Of a stretch of 64,000 nt of DNA, positions 18,672 through 27,344 are shown in pieces (position 1 is the first letter of the stretch; each line of letters starts with the position of its first letter). The notes under the pieces were generated by a model. The model did not search any database. It saw nothing but the letters and a program-made list of their open reading frames with translations, and had not been told where the DNA came from. Location: contig NZ_BNCD01000028.1 of NCBI RefSeq assembly GCF_014656295.1, forward strand, positions 30,692 through 94,691, in the 5' to 3' direction. This DNA comes from Streptomyces sulfonofaciens (GTDB lineage Bacteria; Actinomycetota; Actinomycetes; Streptomycetales; Streptomycetaceae). Made by a program: the position numbers and the translations under genes.

Positions 18672-18771
18672 TCGACCTCTCCCGGATCCCGGCCGCCCCG
18701 CCGGACGGCCGACCGGCCCACCGTAGCCGTCCGGTCGAGGACGGACAGAACCGAACGGAGACAGCCCGCTC

Positions 18772-19836
18772 ATGACGGAGATACAGGCCCTGGTCCTCAC
18801 GTCCGGGACACCGGCCCTGCGCAGCCGCCCGTCCCCCGCCCCGCACCACCCCGACGACGTCGTGGTCCGGGTGGCCGCGACCGGTATCTGCGGCACCGAC
18901 CGCGGCATCGTCCTCGGGGAGTTCCCCGCCCTCGACGGCGTCGTCCTCGGGCACGAGGCGGCCGGCGTGGTCCAGGCCGTGGGGACCGCGGTGACGGAGG
19001 TGTCCCCCGGCGACCGGGTGGTGGTCAACCCCACCTACACCTGCGGCCGGTGCCGCCCCTGCCGGCGCGGCCTGGCCGCCCACTGCACGGCCAAGGACGG
19101 CCGTGAGATCGGTGTCGACCGGGACGGCACGATGGCCGGGGCGGTGGTCGTCCCCGAGCGCTTCGCCTGCCCGATCCCCGACACCGTGTCCTTCCGGCGC
19201 GCCGCCGTCATCGAGCCGCTGGCCTGCGTCCTCACCAATGTGGAGGCGGCCGCGCCACGGCCCGACGACCGGGTCCTGGTGGTCGGCGGCGGGCCCATCG
19301 GGACCCTGTGCGCCCTGGTGTTCGCGCACCGCGGCGTGCGGACCGTCCTGCTGGAACGCGATGCGACCCGCGCCGCGCTGGCCCGCGGCATCCTCCCGGA
19401 CGCCGTCGAGGTGGCCACCGGCTCGGGACCGGGCATCGGCCTGCCCGCCGGGCTGCTGCCGCACCGCCCGGACGTGGTGGTCGACACCACCGGGGTGCTC
19501 CTGGAGGAGGCGCTGGCGCTGGTCGCGGCCGCGGGCACGGTCGTCGTGATGGGCGAACGCGAACACGCCCGCGCCTCGGTGCCGCTGCGCCCGCTGGTCA
19601 CCAGCGGCGTGCGCGTCATCGGGGCCGGGCCCTACCCGCCGCGCCTCTTCGAGGCCGCCGTCGACCTCGCCGCGGACCTGCCCCTCGAACGGATCGTCAC
19701 CGCCGCGTTCCCGCTCGCCGCCTACCGGGAGGCATTCGCCGCCCTCGGTGCCCCCCTAGAGCCGGGCGCGGGCGCGGGGGCGTACACGGCGATGAAGGTC
19801 CTGCTCGTCTCCGATCCCGAGCTGGCCGGCCGATGA
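18772..19836 (+). CDS. Zinc-dependent medium-chain alcohol/polyol dehydrogenase
   Basis: A 354-residue MDR dehydrogenase of the sorbitol/threonine dehydrogenase type. Catalytic zinc ligands C40 (GICGTD) and H61/E62 (GHEAAG) and the structural zinc cysteines C91, C94, C97 and C105 (CGRCRPC...C) are all present; the nucleotide fold is VLVVGGGPIGTLCAL. The branch includes 2-deoxy-scyllo-inosamine dehydrogenases of aminocyclitol pathways, which fits the nearby aminotransferase, IMPase and kinases. It would supply a ketone for transamination or reduction. Its stop overlaps the start of the next HAD gene (ATGA). Confidence 0.9.
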   Translation: MTEIQALVLTSGTPALRSRPSPAPHHPDDVVVRVAATGICGTDRGIVLGEFPALDGVVLGHEAAGVVQAVGTAVTEVSPGDRVVVNPTYTCGRCRPCRRGLAAHCTAKDGREIGVDRDGTMAGAVVVPERFACPIPDTVSFRRAAVIEPLACVLTNVEAAAPRPDDRVLVVGGGPIGTLCALVFAHRGVRTVLLERDATRAALARGILPDAVEVATGSGPGIGLPAGLLPHRPDVVVDTTGVLLEEALALVAAAGTVVVMGEREHARASVPLRPLVTSGVRVIGAGPYPPRLFEAAVDLAADLPLERIVTAAFPLAAYREAFAALGAPLEPGAGAGAYTAMKVLLVSDPELAGR

Positions 19837-20522
19837 GCGGCCCAGCCGCAGCGGCCGGGACCGGTGGCGCGCGCCCACCCGCGGGGCCGGACCACCCGTG
19901 GCTGGTGTTCGACTACGGCGAGGTCATCAGCGACCACCAGGACGTCCGCCCGAGGCTGGCGGAACTGCTGGGGGCGCCGCTCGCCGCATTCTGCGCCGCG
20001 TGGGCGGCCGAACGTGCCGCCTACGATCGGGGGGCGACGGACCTCGACTACTGGCAGTCGGTCGGCGAGCGGGTCGCACGGCCGGTCGACGAGCCGCTGG
20101 CCGCCCGGCTCACCGCCGTCGACTTCGGCGGCTGGTCCGGGACCCGGCCGGACGCGGTCGCCCTGCTGGGTGAACTCGCCGCGCACGGCGTCCGGCTGGC
20201 GCTGCTGTCCAACGCCCCGCGGTCGCACGCGCGCCGCTTCCGCGCGCAGCCGTGGGCCGCCTACTTCCACCACCTGCTGTTCTCCGGTGAACTCGGCACG
20301 GCCAAACCGGACCGTGCGGTGTGGGACGCGCTGGGCGAGCGGCTGGGCGCCCGGCCCGGTGACTGCCTCTTCCTCGACGACCGGTACGAGAACGTGGACG
20401 GTGCGCGCCGGGCGGGTCTTGGTGCGGTGCACTGGACGGGCACGGAGGCGGGGCGCCGCCGGCTCACCGCCCTCGGCCTGTTGCCGCGGCGGACCGCAGG
20501 GCCGGACGACCGCCCGCGCTGA
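19833..20522 (+). CDS. HAD phosphatase of the YihX (glucose-1-phosphatase) type
   Basis: A 229-residue HAD protein whose motif I is LVFDYGEVISD: the nucleophile aspartate is kept but the usual second aspartate is replaced (DxGxV), as in YihX-like enzymes. Motif II is ALLSNAPRS, the lysine is in GTAKPDRAVW, and motif IV is CLFLDDRYENVDGARRAG. YihX removes phosphate from glucose-1-phosphate, so a sugar-1-phosphate is a reasonable guess here. The ATG overlaps the dehydrogenase stop. Ends within a terminator shared with the permease gene. Confidence 0.85.
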   Translation: MSGPAAAAGTGGARPPAGPDHPWLVFDYGEVISDHQDVRPRLAELLGAPLAAFCAAWAAERAAYDRGATDLDYWQSVGERVARPVDEPLAARLTAVDFGGWSGTRPDAVALLGELAAHGVRLALLSNAPRSHARRFRAQPWAAYFHHLLFSGELGTAKPDRAVWDALGERLGARPGDCLFLDDRYENVDGARRAGLGAVHWTGTEAGRRRLTALGLLPRRTAGPDDRPR

Positions 20523-20545
20523 CCGGCGGTCCGCTTCGCCGGTCA
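20520..20545. terminator. Short bidirectional terminator
   Basis: Stem TGACCGGCG / CGCCGGTCA (9 bp) with an 8-nt loop. The left arm includes the HAD stop codon and the right arm reaches the permease stop codon, so two convergent genes share it. Confidence 0.65.
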
Positions 20546-21934
20546 CGGCCGGGGCGCGGTACTCCGCTCCTCCCGGCCGGCCCCGGTCGCCCGCTCCTCC
20601 TCCTCGTCGAACGAGAGCTGGGGCGGCGGGGTGCGGAACAGCCTGGTCACATAGGCCAGGTAGACGATCCCGAGGGCGAGCCAGACCGCTCCCAGGACGA
20701 GTGCCGCGGTGTCGAGGTGGATCAGCAGCCAGATGTCTACGGCAGCGCCGACGAGGGGGACGAGCACGCACGCCAGCGGGTTGGGCCGGCCACCGGCCCG
20801 GCGCTCGCGGACGAACGTGGCGATGACGCTGAGGTTGACGAAGGTGAAGGCGGTGAAGGCGCCGAAGTTGATGAAGGAGGTGGAGGTGGCGACATCCAGC
20901 TTCAGCGCGACGAGGCCGACGGCCCCGGTCAGCAGGATGTTGCGGGCGGGGGTGCGGAAGCGGGGGTGGACGTGGCCGAAGAACCTGCGCGGGAGTACGG
21001 AGTCGCGGCCCATGGCGAACAGCAGGCGCGAACTGCTGGCCTGGGCGGCGATGCCGGAGGCGAACTGGGCCACCACCAGTCCGGCGAGGAAGCAGGAGGA
21101 GAACAGGTCGCCGCCGATGGTCCTGGCGATCTCGAAGGCCGCCGAGCCGGAGTCCTTGAAGGCGGAGCCCGGGTGGGCCAGTTGCGTGGTGTAGGCGAGC
21201 GCGATGAACGTGCCGCCGCCTATCAGGGCGGTCAGCAGGATCGCGCGGGGCATCGTCCGCTCGGCGTCGACGGTCTCCTCGGTGAGCGTGGTGACCGCGT
21301 CGAAGCCGAGGAAGGAGTAGGCGGCGATCGCCGCACCGGCGGAGGTGCCCGCGAGGGTCGTCGCGCCGTTGGCGAAGGGCGCGGCGCTGAGCAGGGCGCC
21401 GGCCCCGTGCTGGTCGAAGACGTGCCGGAGGGACAGCAGCGCGAAGATGACGAGCACCAGGACCTGGAAGACCATCAGCAGGTCGTTGACCCGCTCCGCC
21501 GTCCTGATCCCGCGCACGTTCAGTGCCGTGGTCAGGACCACGAAGCCGATGATCCACACCCAGGAGGGCACGCCGGGGAACTGGGCCCCCAGGTACGCCC
21601 CGCCGATCAGCCAGATGACCATGGGCAGGAAGAAGTAGTCCAGCAGCGTCGCCCAGCCCACCAGGAAGCCCACCCGTGAGTCGACGGCACGCCGTACGTA
21701 GGTGTAGGCGGAGCCGGCCACGGGATGGGCGGCGGCCATCCTGCCGTAGCTGTGGGCGGTGAACAGCATGGCCACGAGCGCGAGCGCGTACGCGGTGGGA
21801 ACCGTGCCGCCGGTGGTGTCGGCGACCACGCCGAAGGTGCCCAGCACGATCAGCGGCGTCATGTACGCGAGGCCGAAGAGCACGACGGCCCGCAGGCGCA
21901 GGGTCCGTGCCAGCGAGGGGGCGGTGTTGTCCAT
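20543..21934 (-). CDS. APC-family amino acid/polyamine permease
   Basis: A 463-residue protein with 12 hydrophobic segments. The family signature in helix 1 is VVLFGLAYMTPLIVLGTFG; GSAYTYVRRAV and YSFLGFDAVTTLTEE are typical of PuuP-like amine/amino acid importers. It lies 18 nt downstream of the nitrilase gene and the two form an operon divergent from a GntR regulator. Likely role: uptake of an amine, amino acid or amide which the hydrolase then degrades. Confidence 0.9.
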   Translation of the reverse strand: MDNTAPSLARTLRLRAVVLFGLAYMTPLIVLGTFGVVADTTGGTVPTAYALALVAMLFTAHSYGRMAAAHPVAGSAYTYVRRAVDSRVGFLVGWATLLDYFFLPMVIWLIGGAYLGAQFPGVPSWVWIIGFVVLTTALNVRGIRTAERVNDLLMVFQVLVLVIFALLSLRHVFDQHGAGALLSAAPFANGATTLAGTSAGAAIAAYSFLGFDAVTTLTEETVDAERTMPRAILLTALIGGGTFIALAYTTQLAHPGSAFKDSGSAAFEIARTIGGDLFSSCFLAGLVVAQFASGIAAQASSSRLLFAMGRDSVLPRRFFGHVHPRFRTPARNILLTGAVGLVALKLDVATSTSFINFGAFTAFTFVNLSVIATFVRERRAGGRPNPLACVLVPLVGAAVDIWLLIHLDTAALVLGAVWLALGIVYLAYVTRLFRTPPPQLSFDEEEERATGAGREERSTAPRP

Positions 21935-21952
21935 GGGGCGGCTCCGTGCGGG

Positions 21953-22828
21953 TCAGCGGCGGTGGGCGGGGGACCAGGTGCGGGGGTCGATGCGGCCGCC
22001 GTACAGCGGGAGGTCGACGGGGGCGTCCGCGTCGGTGAACTGGCTCCACATGCGGTTGAGCCCGGCGGTGCCGAAGGTGCGCACCCGGGTGACGTCGTCC
22101 AGGTCCAGCACGTCGGTGAGCACGGTGGCACCGGCGTCGGGGGCCTCGGTGCGTACCCGGCCCTCCGGGTCGACGACCAGGCTGCGGCCGGTGCCCACCG
22201 GGCCCGCGGTGTTCACGCTCACCACGAAGACCTGGTTGACGATGGCGTTGGCGCGGGCCAGGACGAGTTCCTGGGCCCGGTCGCCGGTGGTGGTCATGAC
22301 GGGGTTGACGATCACCTCCGCGCCCATCCAGGCAAGCTGCCGCCCGACCTCGGGGAACCAGGCGTCGTAGCAGATGGCGAAGCCGACGCGGCCCGCCTCC
22401 GGGACGTCGAGGACCACGAACCTGTCGCCCGGGGCGAAGGGCTCGTACGGCCGCCACGGGAAGACCTTGCGGTAGGAGGCCGCGAGCCGGCCGTCGGGCG
22501 AGAAGGCCAGGGCGGTGTTGAACAACTCACCCTCGGGGCCGCGCTCGCAGATGCTGCCCGGCAGCAGCCAGATGCCCAGGTCGCCGGCGAGCTCTCCGAG
22601 CTCCGCGACCCTTCGGCCGGTCAGCGGCACCGCGGCGTCCCGCATCTGCTCCTCGGTGCGGCCGGGCGGGCCGTCGACGCCGCACAGGTGCAGCTCGGGG
22701 AAGGCCGCCAGGCGGGTCTGCGGGAACCGCTCGACGAGGCGGCCGACCTCTTCCGCGAAACCGGACACCGGCTCGGCGGCCGGGCGGGGCGGCGCCTGCA
22801 CGACGGCGATGGGCAGGGGTCGGGACAC
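21953..22828 (-). CDS. Carbon-nitrogen hydrolase (nitrilase superfamily amidase)
   Basis: A 291-residue nitrilase-fold enzyme with the complete Glu-Lys-Cys triad: E45 (AAFPELHL), K121 (YRKVFPW) and C153 (GFAICYDAWFPE). It should hydrolyse an amide, carbamoyl amine or nitrile in the cytoplasm. The start is GTG 22828 with AAGGTGG 6 nt upstream. It precedes the permease gene in the operon and is divergent from the GntR gene, with the AT-rich operator region between. Confidence 0.9.
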   Translation of the reverse strand: MSRPLPIAVVQAPPRPAAEPVSGFAEEVGRLVERFPQTRLAAFPELHLCGVDGPPGRTEEQMRDAAVPLTGRRVAELGELAGDLGIWLLPGSICERGPEGELFNTALAFSPDGRLAASYRKVFPWRPYEPFAPGDRFVVLDVPEAGRVGFAICYDAWFPEVGRQLAWMGAEVIVNPVMTTTGDRAQELVLARANAIVNQVFVVSVNTAGPVGTGRSLVVDPEGRVRTEAPDAGATVLTDVLDLDDVTRVRTFGTAGLNRMWSQFTDADAPVDLPLYGGRIDPRTWSPAHRR

Positions 22829-22870
22829 GAGGAGCCACCTTCACACTCAGGGACGGAGCAAAATTAGAGC

Positions 22871-22902
22871 AGAATGAGCAGTTAAACAAGAGTGCTTATT
22901 CT
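22871..22902. promoter_or_regulatory. Inverted-repeat operator between nitrilase and GntR genes
   Basis: Arms AGAATGAGCA (22871-22880) and TGCTTATTCT (22893-22902) are complementary at 9 of 10 positions, separated by 12 nt, in an AT-rich island in the 101-bp divergent spacer. Two faces of about two helical turns fit a dimeric regulator controlling both promoters. Confidence 0.6.
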
Positions 22903-22929
22903 GAGCTGTTTTCTCGGTAGGGTGACGCC

Positions 22930-23682
22930 ATGGCTGGCTCCTGCGACAGACCGACCCCGGGTGCGGCCCTGGCACTCGACGCACCGGCCCTCCACGGCAT
23001 CCGGCGGTTGTCCGCCCTGGAGACCGTGCGCGCCCGGATCGCGCTCGCCGTCGACCTCGGCCTGCTCGCCCCGGGGGAGCGGCTGCCCGGCGCCGCCGAG
23101 ATCGCCGCGGCGCTGGGCGTCGGGGAGATCACCGTCCGGCGGGCCCTGGTGTCGCTGTGCGAGGAGGGCGTCCTGGAGCGCCGTCGGGGCCGGTCGGGCG
23201 GCACCTTGGTCGCCCGGCGGCCGGCCACCGGGACGGTGGGGGCCGTCGACACCTACCGGGCCGACGCCGAGGCGGTGCACCGGCTGATCGACCACAGGCT
23301 CGCCCTGGAGTGCGGCATCGCGCACCTCGCCGCCGTCGAGTCCGACGAGGCGGCCCTGCGGCCGCTCGACGACCTGGTGCGGGAGATGGACCGGGCCGCG
23401 GGCTGGGCGCAGTTCCACGGCTGTGACGAGCGCTTCCACCTCGCCGTGGCCGCCATGACGGGCGCGCCCTCGATCACCGGGCCCTACGGGGCCGTGCTCC
23501 GCGATCTCTACCGGTACTACCTGCCGTATCCGAGGGAGGCCCTGCTGCGGTCCAACCGCGAGCACCGGGAACTGGTCGAGGCGCTTCGGCGCGGTGACGC
23601 CGCGGCGGCCGGCGAGATCGCGCGCCGGCACGTCCAGACGCTGCACCGGACGATGTTCGTGGGCCTGCTGGACGGCCGCTGA
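22930..23682 (+). CDS. GntR/FadR-family transcriptional regulator
   Basis: A 250-residue regulator. The winged helix-turn-helix lies at residues 30-95 (LPGAAEIAAALGVGEITVRRALVSLCEEGVLERRRGRSGG). The C-terminal all-helical FCD domain follows; the probable metal/ligand histidines are in DERFHLAVA and NREHRELVEALRRGD. It most likely represses the divergent nitrilase-permease operon until its amine or amide substrate binds. A strong terminator follows. Confidence 0.88.
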   Translation: MAGSCDRPTPGAALALDAPALHGIRRLSALETVRARIALAVDLGLLAPGERLPGAAEIAAALGVGEITVRRALVSLCEEGVLERRRGRSGGTLVARRPATGTVGAVDTYRADAEAVHRLIDHRLALECGIAHLAAVESDEAALRPLDDLVREMDRAAGWAQFHGCDERFHLAVAAMTGAPSITGPYGAVLRDLYRYYLPYPREALLRSNREHRELVEALRRGDAAAAGEIARRHVQTLHRTMFVGLLDGR

Positions 23683-23723
23683 CCGCAGCCGCCGGTGCCC
23701 TGCGGGGCCCGCACGGCACGGGG

Positions 23724-23758
23724 CGAGGGGGCGGAAGGAATGCCCTTCCGCCCCCTCG
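23724..23758. terminator. Strong terminator hairpin
   Basis: Perfect 15-bp stem CGAGGGGGCGGAAGG / CCTTCCGCCCCCTCG with a 5-nt loop, placed between the convergent GntR and CHRD genes. Confidence 0.85.
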
Positions 23759-23796
23759 CACACGACGGGGCCGTGCCGCCGTCGGACCGGCGGGTG

Positions 23797-24786
23797 TCAG
23801 AACAACTGGCCGCGGACGGCGCCGTCGGGGAACTGGTCCGTGTGGAGGTTGAAGTAGAAGCCCACGGGGTTGTGCCGGATCCGGGCGACCAGGGCCGGGT
23901 CCTGGCCGGTCGCGGTGCCGGAGGCGGCGAAGACGTTCTGGGGCATCGGCGTGGTGAACAGCGGCACCTTCACATCGCCGTTCACACCGAGGGCGCCCTG
24001 GTGGATGTGGCCGAGGGTGGGCTCGTCGATGTTCACCCAGGCGGTGGAGTAGTCGATGCTGGTGCCGTGCGGGTCCATGAAGGCGACGGCGTGGCCGTCG
24101 GGGTCGTCGACCTTCTTGCCGGCCGCCTTGACCTCCTGCCCGCCGTCCGCGAGGGCCAGCAGCCTGGTGCCGTGGATGATGTCCAGGGGGTTGACCCGGT
24201 GGCTGACGGGGGTGAGCTGGCCGCGGACGGCGCCGCCCGGGAACTCCTTGGTGTGCAGGTTGAGGTAGAACCCGGCCGGGTCGGTGCGCAGCGAACGCGC
24301 CAACCCGGTGTCCGACACCGTGACCTGGCCGGCGGCGGCGGTCACGGTGTCGGGCATCGGCGTGGTGAAAAGCGGCACCTTCACATCGCCGTTGACGCCC
24401 GCCCTGCCCTGGTGGATGTGACCGAGGGTGGGAGCGGTGATGTTCTTCCACCGGAACGCGAAGGTGACCCGGTCGCCCTTCAGCGTCACCAGGGCGACGG
24501 CGGAGCCGTCGGGGTCGCCCACCGGCGGCTGCCCGGGGACCTGGACCTCCTGGGCGCCGGTGAGCCGCGCCTCGTAGTAGGTGGCGGGCCCGTGGACGGC
24601 GGCCGTCGGGGCTGCGCCCCGGGCGCCGGGGGTGCCCTCGGGCATGTCCATCCCGGGCATGCCGGCACCCGTCGAGGCGCCGTACGAACCGCCGTGCGGG
24701 TGGCCGGCGTGGGCGACCGCGGGGGCCGCGGTCGCCAGGGTCAGGACGGCGGCGGCGGCCAGCAGCGAACAGCGCTTGCTCAGCAT
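23797..24786 (-). CDS. Secreted protein with two CHRD domains
   Basis: A 329-residue exported protein. A Sec signal peptide (LLAAAAVLTLATAAPAVAHA) is followed by a His/Met-rich segment (HAGHPHGGSYGASTGAGMPGMDM) that could bind copper. Two CHRD-type repeats follow, each containing LGHIHQG...GVNGDVKVPLFTTPMP and ending FPxGAVRGQL. CHRD domains are extracellular beta-rich modules of uncertain role. The two copies are nearly identical over this 25-residue core, suggesting recent duplication or gene conversion. ATG 24786 has AAGGAGAC 8 nt upstream. Confidence 0.85.
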   Translation of the reverse strand: MLSKRCSLLAAAAVLTLATAAPAVAHAGHPHGGSYGASTGAGMPGMDMPEGTPGARGAAPTAAVHGPATYYEARLTGAQEVQVPGQPPVGDPDGSAVALVTLKGDRVTFAFRWKNITAPTLGHIHQGRAGVNGDVKVPLFTTPMPDTVTAAAGQVTVSDTGLARSLRTDPAGFYLNLHTKEFPGGAVRGQLTPVSHRVNPLDIIHGTRLLALADGGQEVKAAGKKVDDPDGHAVAFMDPHGTSIDYSTAWVNIDEPTLGHIHQGALGVNGDVKVPLFTTPMPQNVFAASGTATGQDPALVARIRHNPVGFYFNLHTDQFPDGAVRGQLF

Positions 24787-25056
24787 GGTCTTCGTCTCCT
24801 TCGGTTCCGGTGAGGTTCTGGACGAGCCGCCCCGCTTCGGGACCGGCTACCCGTGACTACGTCGCCTTGCGCCGCATTCGTTCACATGAGGTGGCCGGCA
24901 GCCGCGGAGGCGGTGCGCGGAGCGGATGCCGAGCGCGGCGGTCGGGACGAGCGGTGAACGGTGCGCCCGGTCCGCGCCGTGTACAGCAGCACCGGGGCGA
25001 TGCCGGGCACGTCGGGTGCCCGGTGCCCGGTGCCCGATGACCCAGGGAGATCCCAT

Positions 25057-25539
25057 ATGCGTGTACGAATCGCCGCCGCGGCCGCCGTGCCCCTCCTGCT
25101 GGCCCTGTCCGCCTGCGGCGCGAACGGCGGCGACGGCCGGCACGGTGGCAAGGCCGCCGCGGCCCCGGCCCGGGGGGAGCAGTCGATGTCGGTCCAGGTG
25201 GTGAAGACGGACCTCGGCCCCATCCTCGCCGACCAGAGCGGGCGGACGCTCTACGCCTTCACCAAGGACAAGGCGGACGCGAGCACCTGCGACGCCAAGT
25301 GCATCGCCGTCTGGCCGGCCCTGTCCGGCCGGCAGCGGGCGGGCGCGGGCCCGGGCGCCGACCGGAACCTGGTCAGCGGGGTCGGCCGGACCAGGGGAAC
25401 CGTCCAGACCGCCTACAACCACTGGCCGCTCTACTACTACGCGGGCGATGCCGCGGCCGGGGACACCAACGGCCAGGGCCTGGACGGGCAGTGGTTCGTC
25501 CTCGGCGCCGACGGAAAGCTCGTCAAGAGGACCGCGTGA
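25057..25539 (+). CDS. Secreted lipoprotein with COG4315-type repeats
   Basis: A 160-residue lipoprotein: lipobox LSACG at the end of the signal, then the repeat type found in many Streptomyces surface lipoproteins (ILADQSGRTLYAFTKDK...CDAKCIAVWPAL; later HWPLYYYAGDAAAGDTNGQG...WFVLGADGKLV). ATG 25057 is taken for AGGGAG 8 nt upstream and because the signal peptide starts there. Function unknown; such proteins are often near CHRD or redox-related genes. Confidence 0.82.
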   Translation: MRVRIAAAAAVPLLLALSACGANGGDGRHGGKAAAAPARGEQSMSVQVVKTDLGPILADQSGRTLYAFTKDKADASTCDAKCIAVWPALSGRQRAGAGPGADRNLVSGVGRTRGTVQTAYNHWPLYYYAGDAAAGDTNGQGLDGQWFVLGADGKLVKRTA

Positions 25540-25691
25540 GACACCCGGGGCCCCGGGCCCTTCCCCGACGGGCACGGACGCCGCCCGCGGACTGGAGCAC
25601 CCGGGGGAGTGCGTGAGACGGCGAGGAGGTGCGGGGCGGCGGTCCGGGACGGTGGTCCCCGGATGGCCGTTTTGGGGCATGTGGCACCCTG

Positions 25692-26711
25692 ATGCCCGTG
25701 GAAAGACGATTCCGGGCTGGGCGTGCTGCGCTCTCCTTGTCGGTGTTCGCGCTGGTGTCGGTGGTGGCGGCCCTCTCCCTGGTGGTGACCTCGGGCAGCC
25801 GGGGCGCCTCCGGTGTCTCCGCGGAGGTGGGCCCCTCCCCGAGGGACTTCATCGACATCCGCGACGTCGCGCGCTCCGCCGAACCCGCACCGGGCCCGGA
25901 CGCCTCCACGGGAACGTTCACCGAGGACTGCGGGCGCAACCAGGATGAGCACCGCAATGCCGACAATCTGGTGGCATCGCCGCGACTGAGGAACGGCGCC
26001 CACCACACCCACGACTACGTCGGCAACCTGTCGACCACCGCCTTCTCGACGGACGCCGGGCTCGCGGCGGCGCGGACCACCTGCACCGACGGGGACAGGT
26101 CCACCATCTACTGGCCCGTCCTGCGCCGCCAGGACCGGCCGGCCTCCCACGCGCACGGCGACGAGGGCGAACACCACGGCAACATCGGGGAGATCCTGCC
26201 CCCGGCCTCGGTCATGGTGCAGTTCCGCGGCAGCAGGGCCACGCACGTGGTGCCGATGCCGCGCTTCCTGCGGATGCTCACCGGCGACCCGGTGGCGGGC
26301 ACCGTCGGCCCGGAGCTGGCCCGTGCGCAGTGGGGCTGCACCGGGTACCCGGACCGCTTCACCACGCTCTACCCCAGGTGCCCGGACGGCGGCGTCACCC
26401 GCACCCTCGACTTCCCCAGTTGCTGGAACGGCCTCGACACCGACAGCGAGGACCACCGGGGGCACGTCGCCTTCCCCGGCGCGAACGGCGCCTGCCCCCC
26501 GGGCACGTTCGCGGTGCCGCAACTGCGCGTCGTCGTCTCCTACCGGGTACCGAAGGGGGCGCCGATCGCCGTGGACGCGTTCTCCGAGCAGAAGCACGCC
26601 CCGATCACCGACCACGCCGGCTTCGTGAACGTCATGACGGAGGCCCAGATGGCCAGGGTCGTGGCATGCCTGAACGCGGGCCGCCACTGCCGGGTGGGGG
26701 AGCACGTGTGA
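25692..26711 (+). CDS. Secreted DUF1996 protein
   Basis: A 339-residue exported protein. An N-terminal hydrophobic stretch (AALSLSVFALVSVVAALSLVV) is followed by a DUF1996 domain: HTHDYVGN, then STIYWPVL, MPRFLRMLTGD and FPSCWNGLDTDSEDHRGHVAF. Catalytic role is unknown; family members are common in fungi and actinomycetes. ATG 25692 is chosen to place the signal at the start, though no clear ribosome site is seen; GTG 25629 is an alternative. The sigma factor gene begins 72 nt downstream. Confidence 0.82.
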   Translation: MPVERRFRAGRAALSLSVFALVSVVAALSLVVTSGSRGASGVSAEVGPSPRDFIDIRDVARSAEPAPGPDASTGTFTEDCGRNQDEHRNADNLVASPRLRNGAHHTHDYVGNLSTTAFSTDAGLAAARTTCTDGDRSTIYWPVLRRQDRPASHAHGDEGEHHGNIGEILPPASVMVQFRGSRATHVVPMPRFLRMLTGDPVAGTVGPELARAQWGCTGYPDRFTTLYPRCPDGGVTRTLDFPSCWNGLDTDSEDHRGHVAFPGANGACPPGTFAVPQLRVVVSYRVPKGAPIAVDAFSEQKHAPITDHAGFVNVMTEAQMARVVACLNAGRHCRVGEHV

Positions 26712-26783
26712 CGTGGCACACATGAACGGTGCCGGGGTTCGGGTGCGTGTTGTGGTCAAAGCATCGGGAGACGGAGTGGGTGG

Positions 26784-27344
26784 ATGGCGATACTGCGGTC
26801 TCGCGCTCAGCAGAGCGCGAGTCACGAGGCGCTGATCCGTGCGCTCTACGCAGAGCACGGCAAGGCCCTGCTGGCGTACGCGACACGGTTGACCGGAGAC
26901 CGCCTTGCGGCCGAGGACGTGGTCCAGGAGACGCTGATCAGGGCGTGGCGACATCCGGAGGTCGTCTCCAACGCCCGGGGGTCGGTACGCGGCTGGCTGC
27001 TGACCGTGACCCGCAACATCATCACCGACCGGTACCGTGCCAGGGCGGCGCGCCCCACCGAGGTCGCGGAGTCGGAGTCCACACCTCCCGTCCAGCGCGA
27101 CCACGCGGACGCGGTGGTGGAGTCGGTGGTGCTCCTGGACGCACTCGACCAGCTCTCGTCGGAGCACCGTGACGTGCTCGTCGAGATCTACTACCGGGGC
27201 CGCACGGTCCCCGAAACCGCGGGACGGCTGGGCATACCGGAAGGTACGGTCAAATCGCGTGCGCACTACGCCCTCAAGGCGTTGCGCAAGCTGTACACGG
27301 GCAAGTCCGGCAGTGGTGTCAGGCTCAAGGAGGTGGCGGCATGA
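26784..27344 (+). CDS. ECF-family RNA polymerase sigma factor
   Basis: A 186-residue group 4 sigma factor. Region 2 is LIRALYAEHGKALLAYATRLTGDRLAAEDVVQETLIRAW; region 4 has a helix-turn-helix RTVPETAGRLGIPEGTVKSRAHYALKALRK. It directs polymerase to an envelope- or stress-type regulon. Its stop overlaps the start of the anti-sigma gene (ATGA), the usual arrangement. GGAG lies about 8 nt before the ATG. Confidence 0.93.
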   Translation: MAILRSRAQQSASHEALIRALYAEHGKALLAYATRLTGDRLAAEDVVQETLIRAWRHPEVVSNARGSVRGWLLTVTRNIITDRYRARAARPTEVAESESTPPVQRDHADAVVESVVLLDALDQLSSEHRDVLVEIYYRGRTVPETAGRLGIPEGTVKSRAHYALKALRKLYTGKSGSGVRLKEVAA

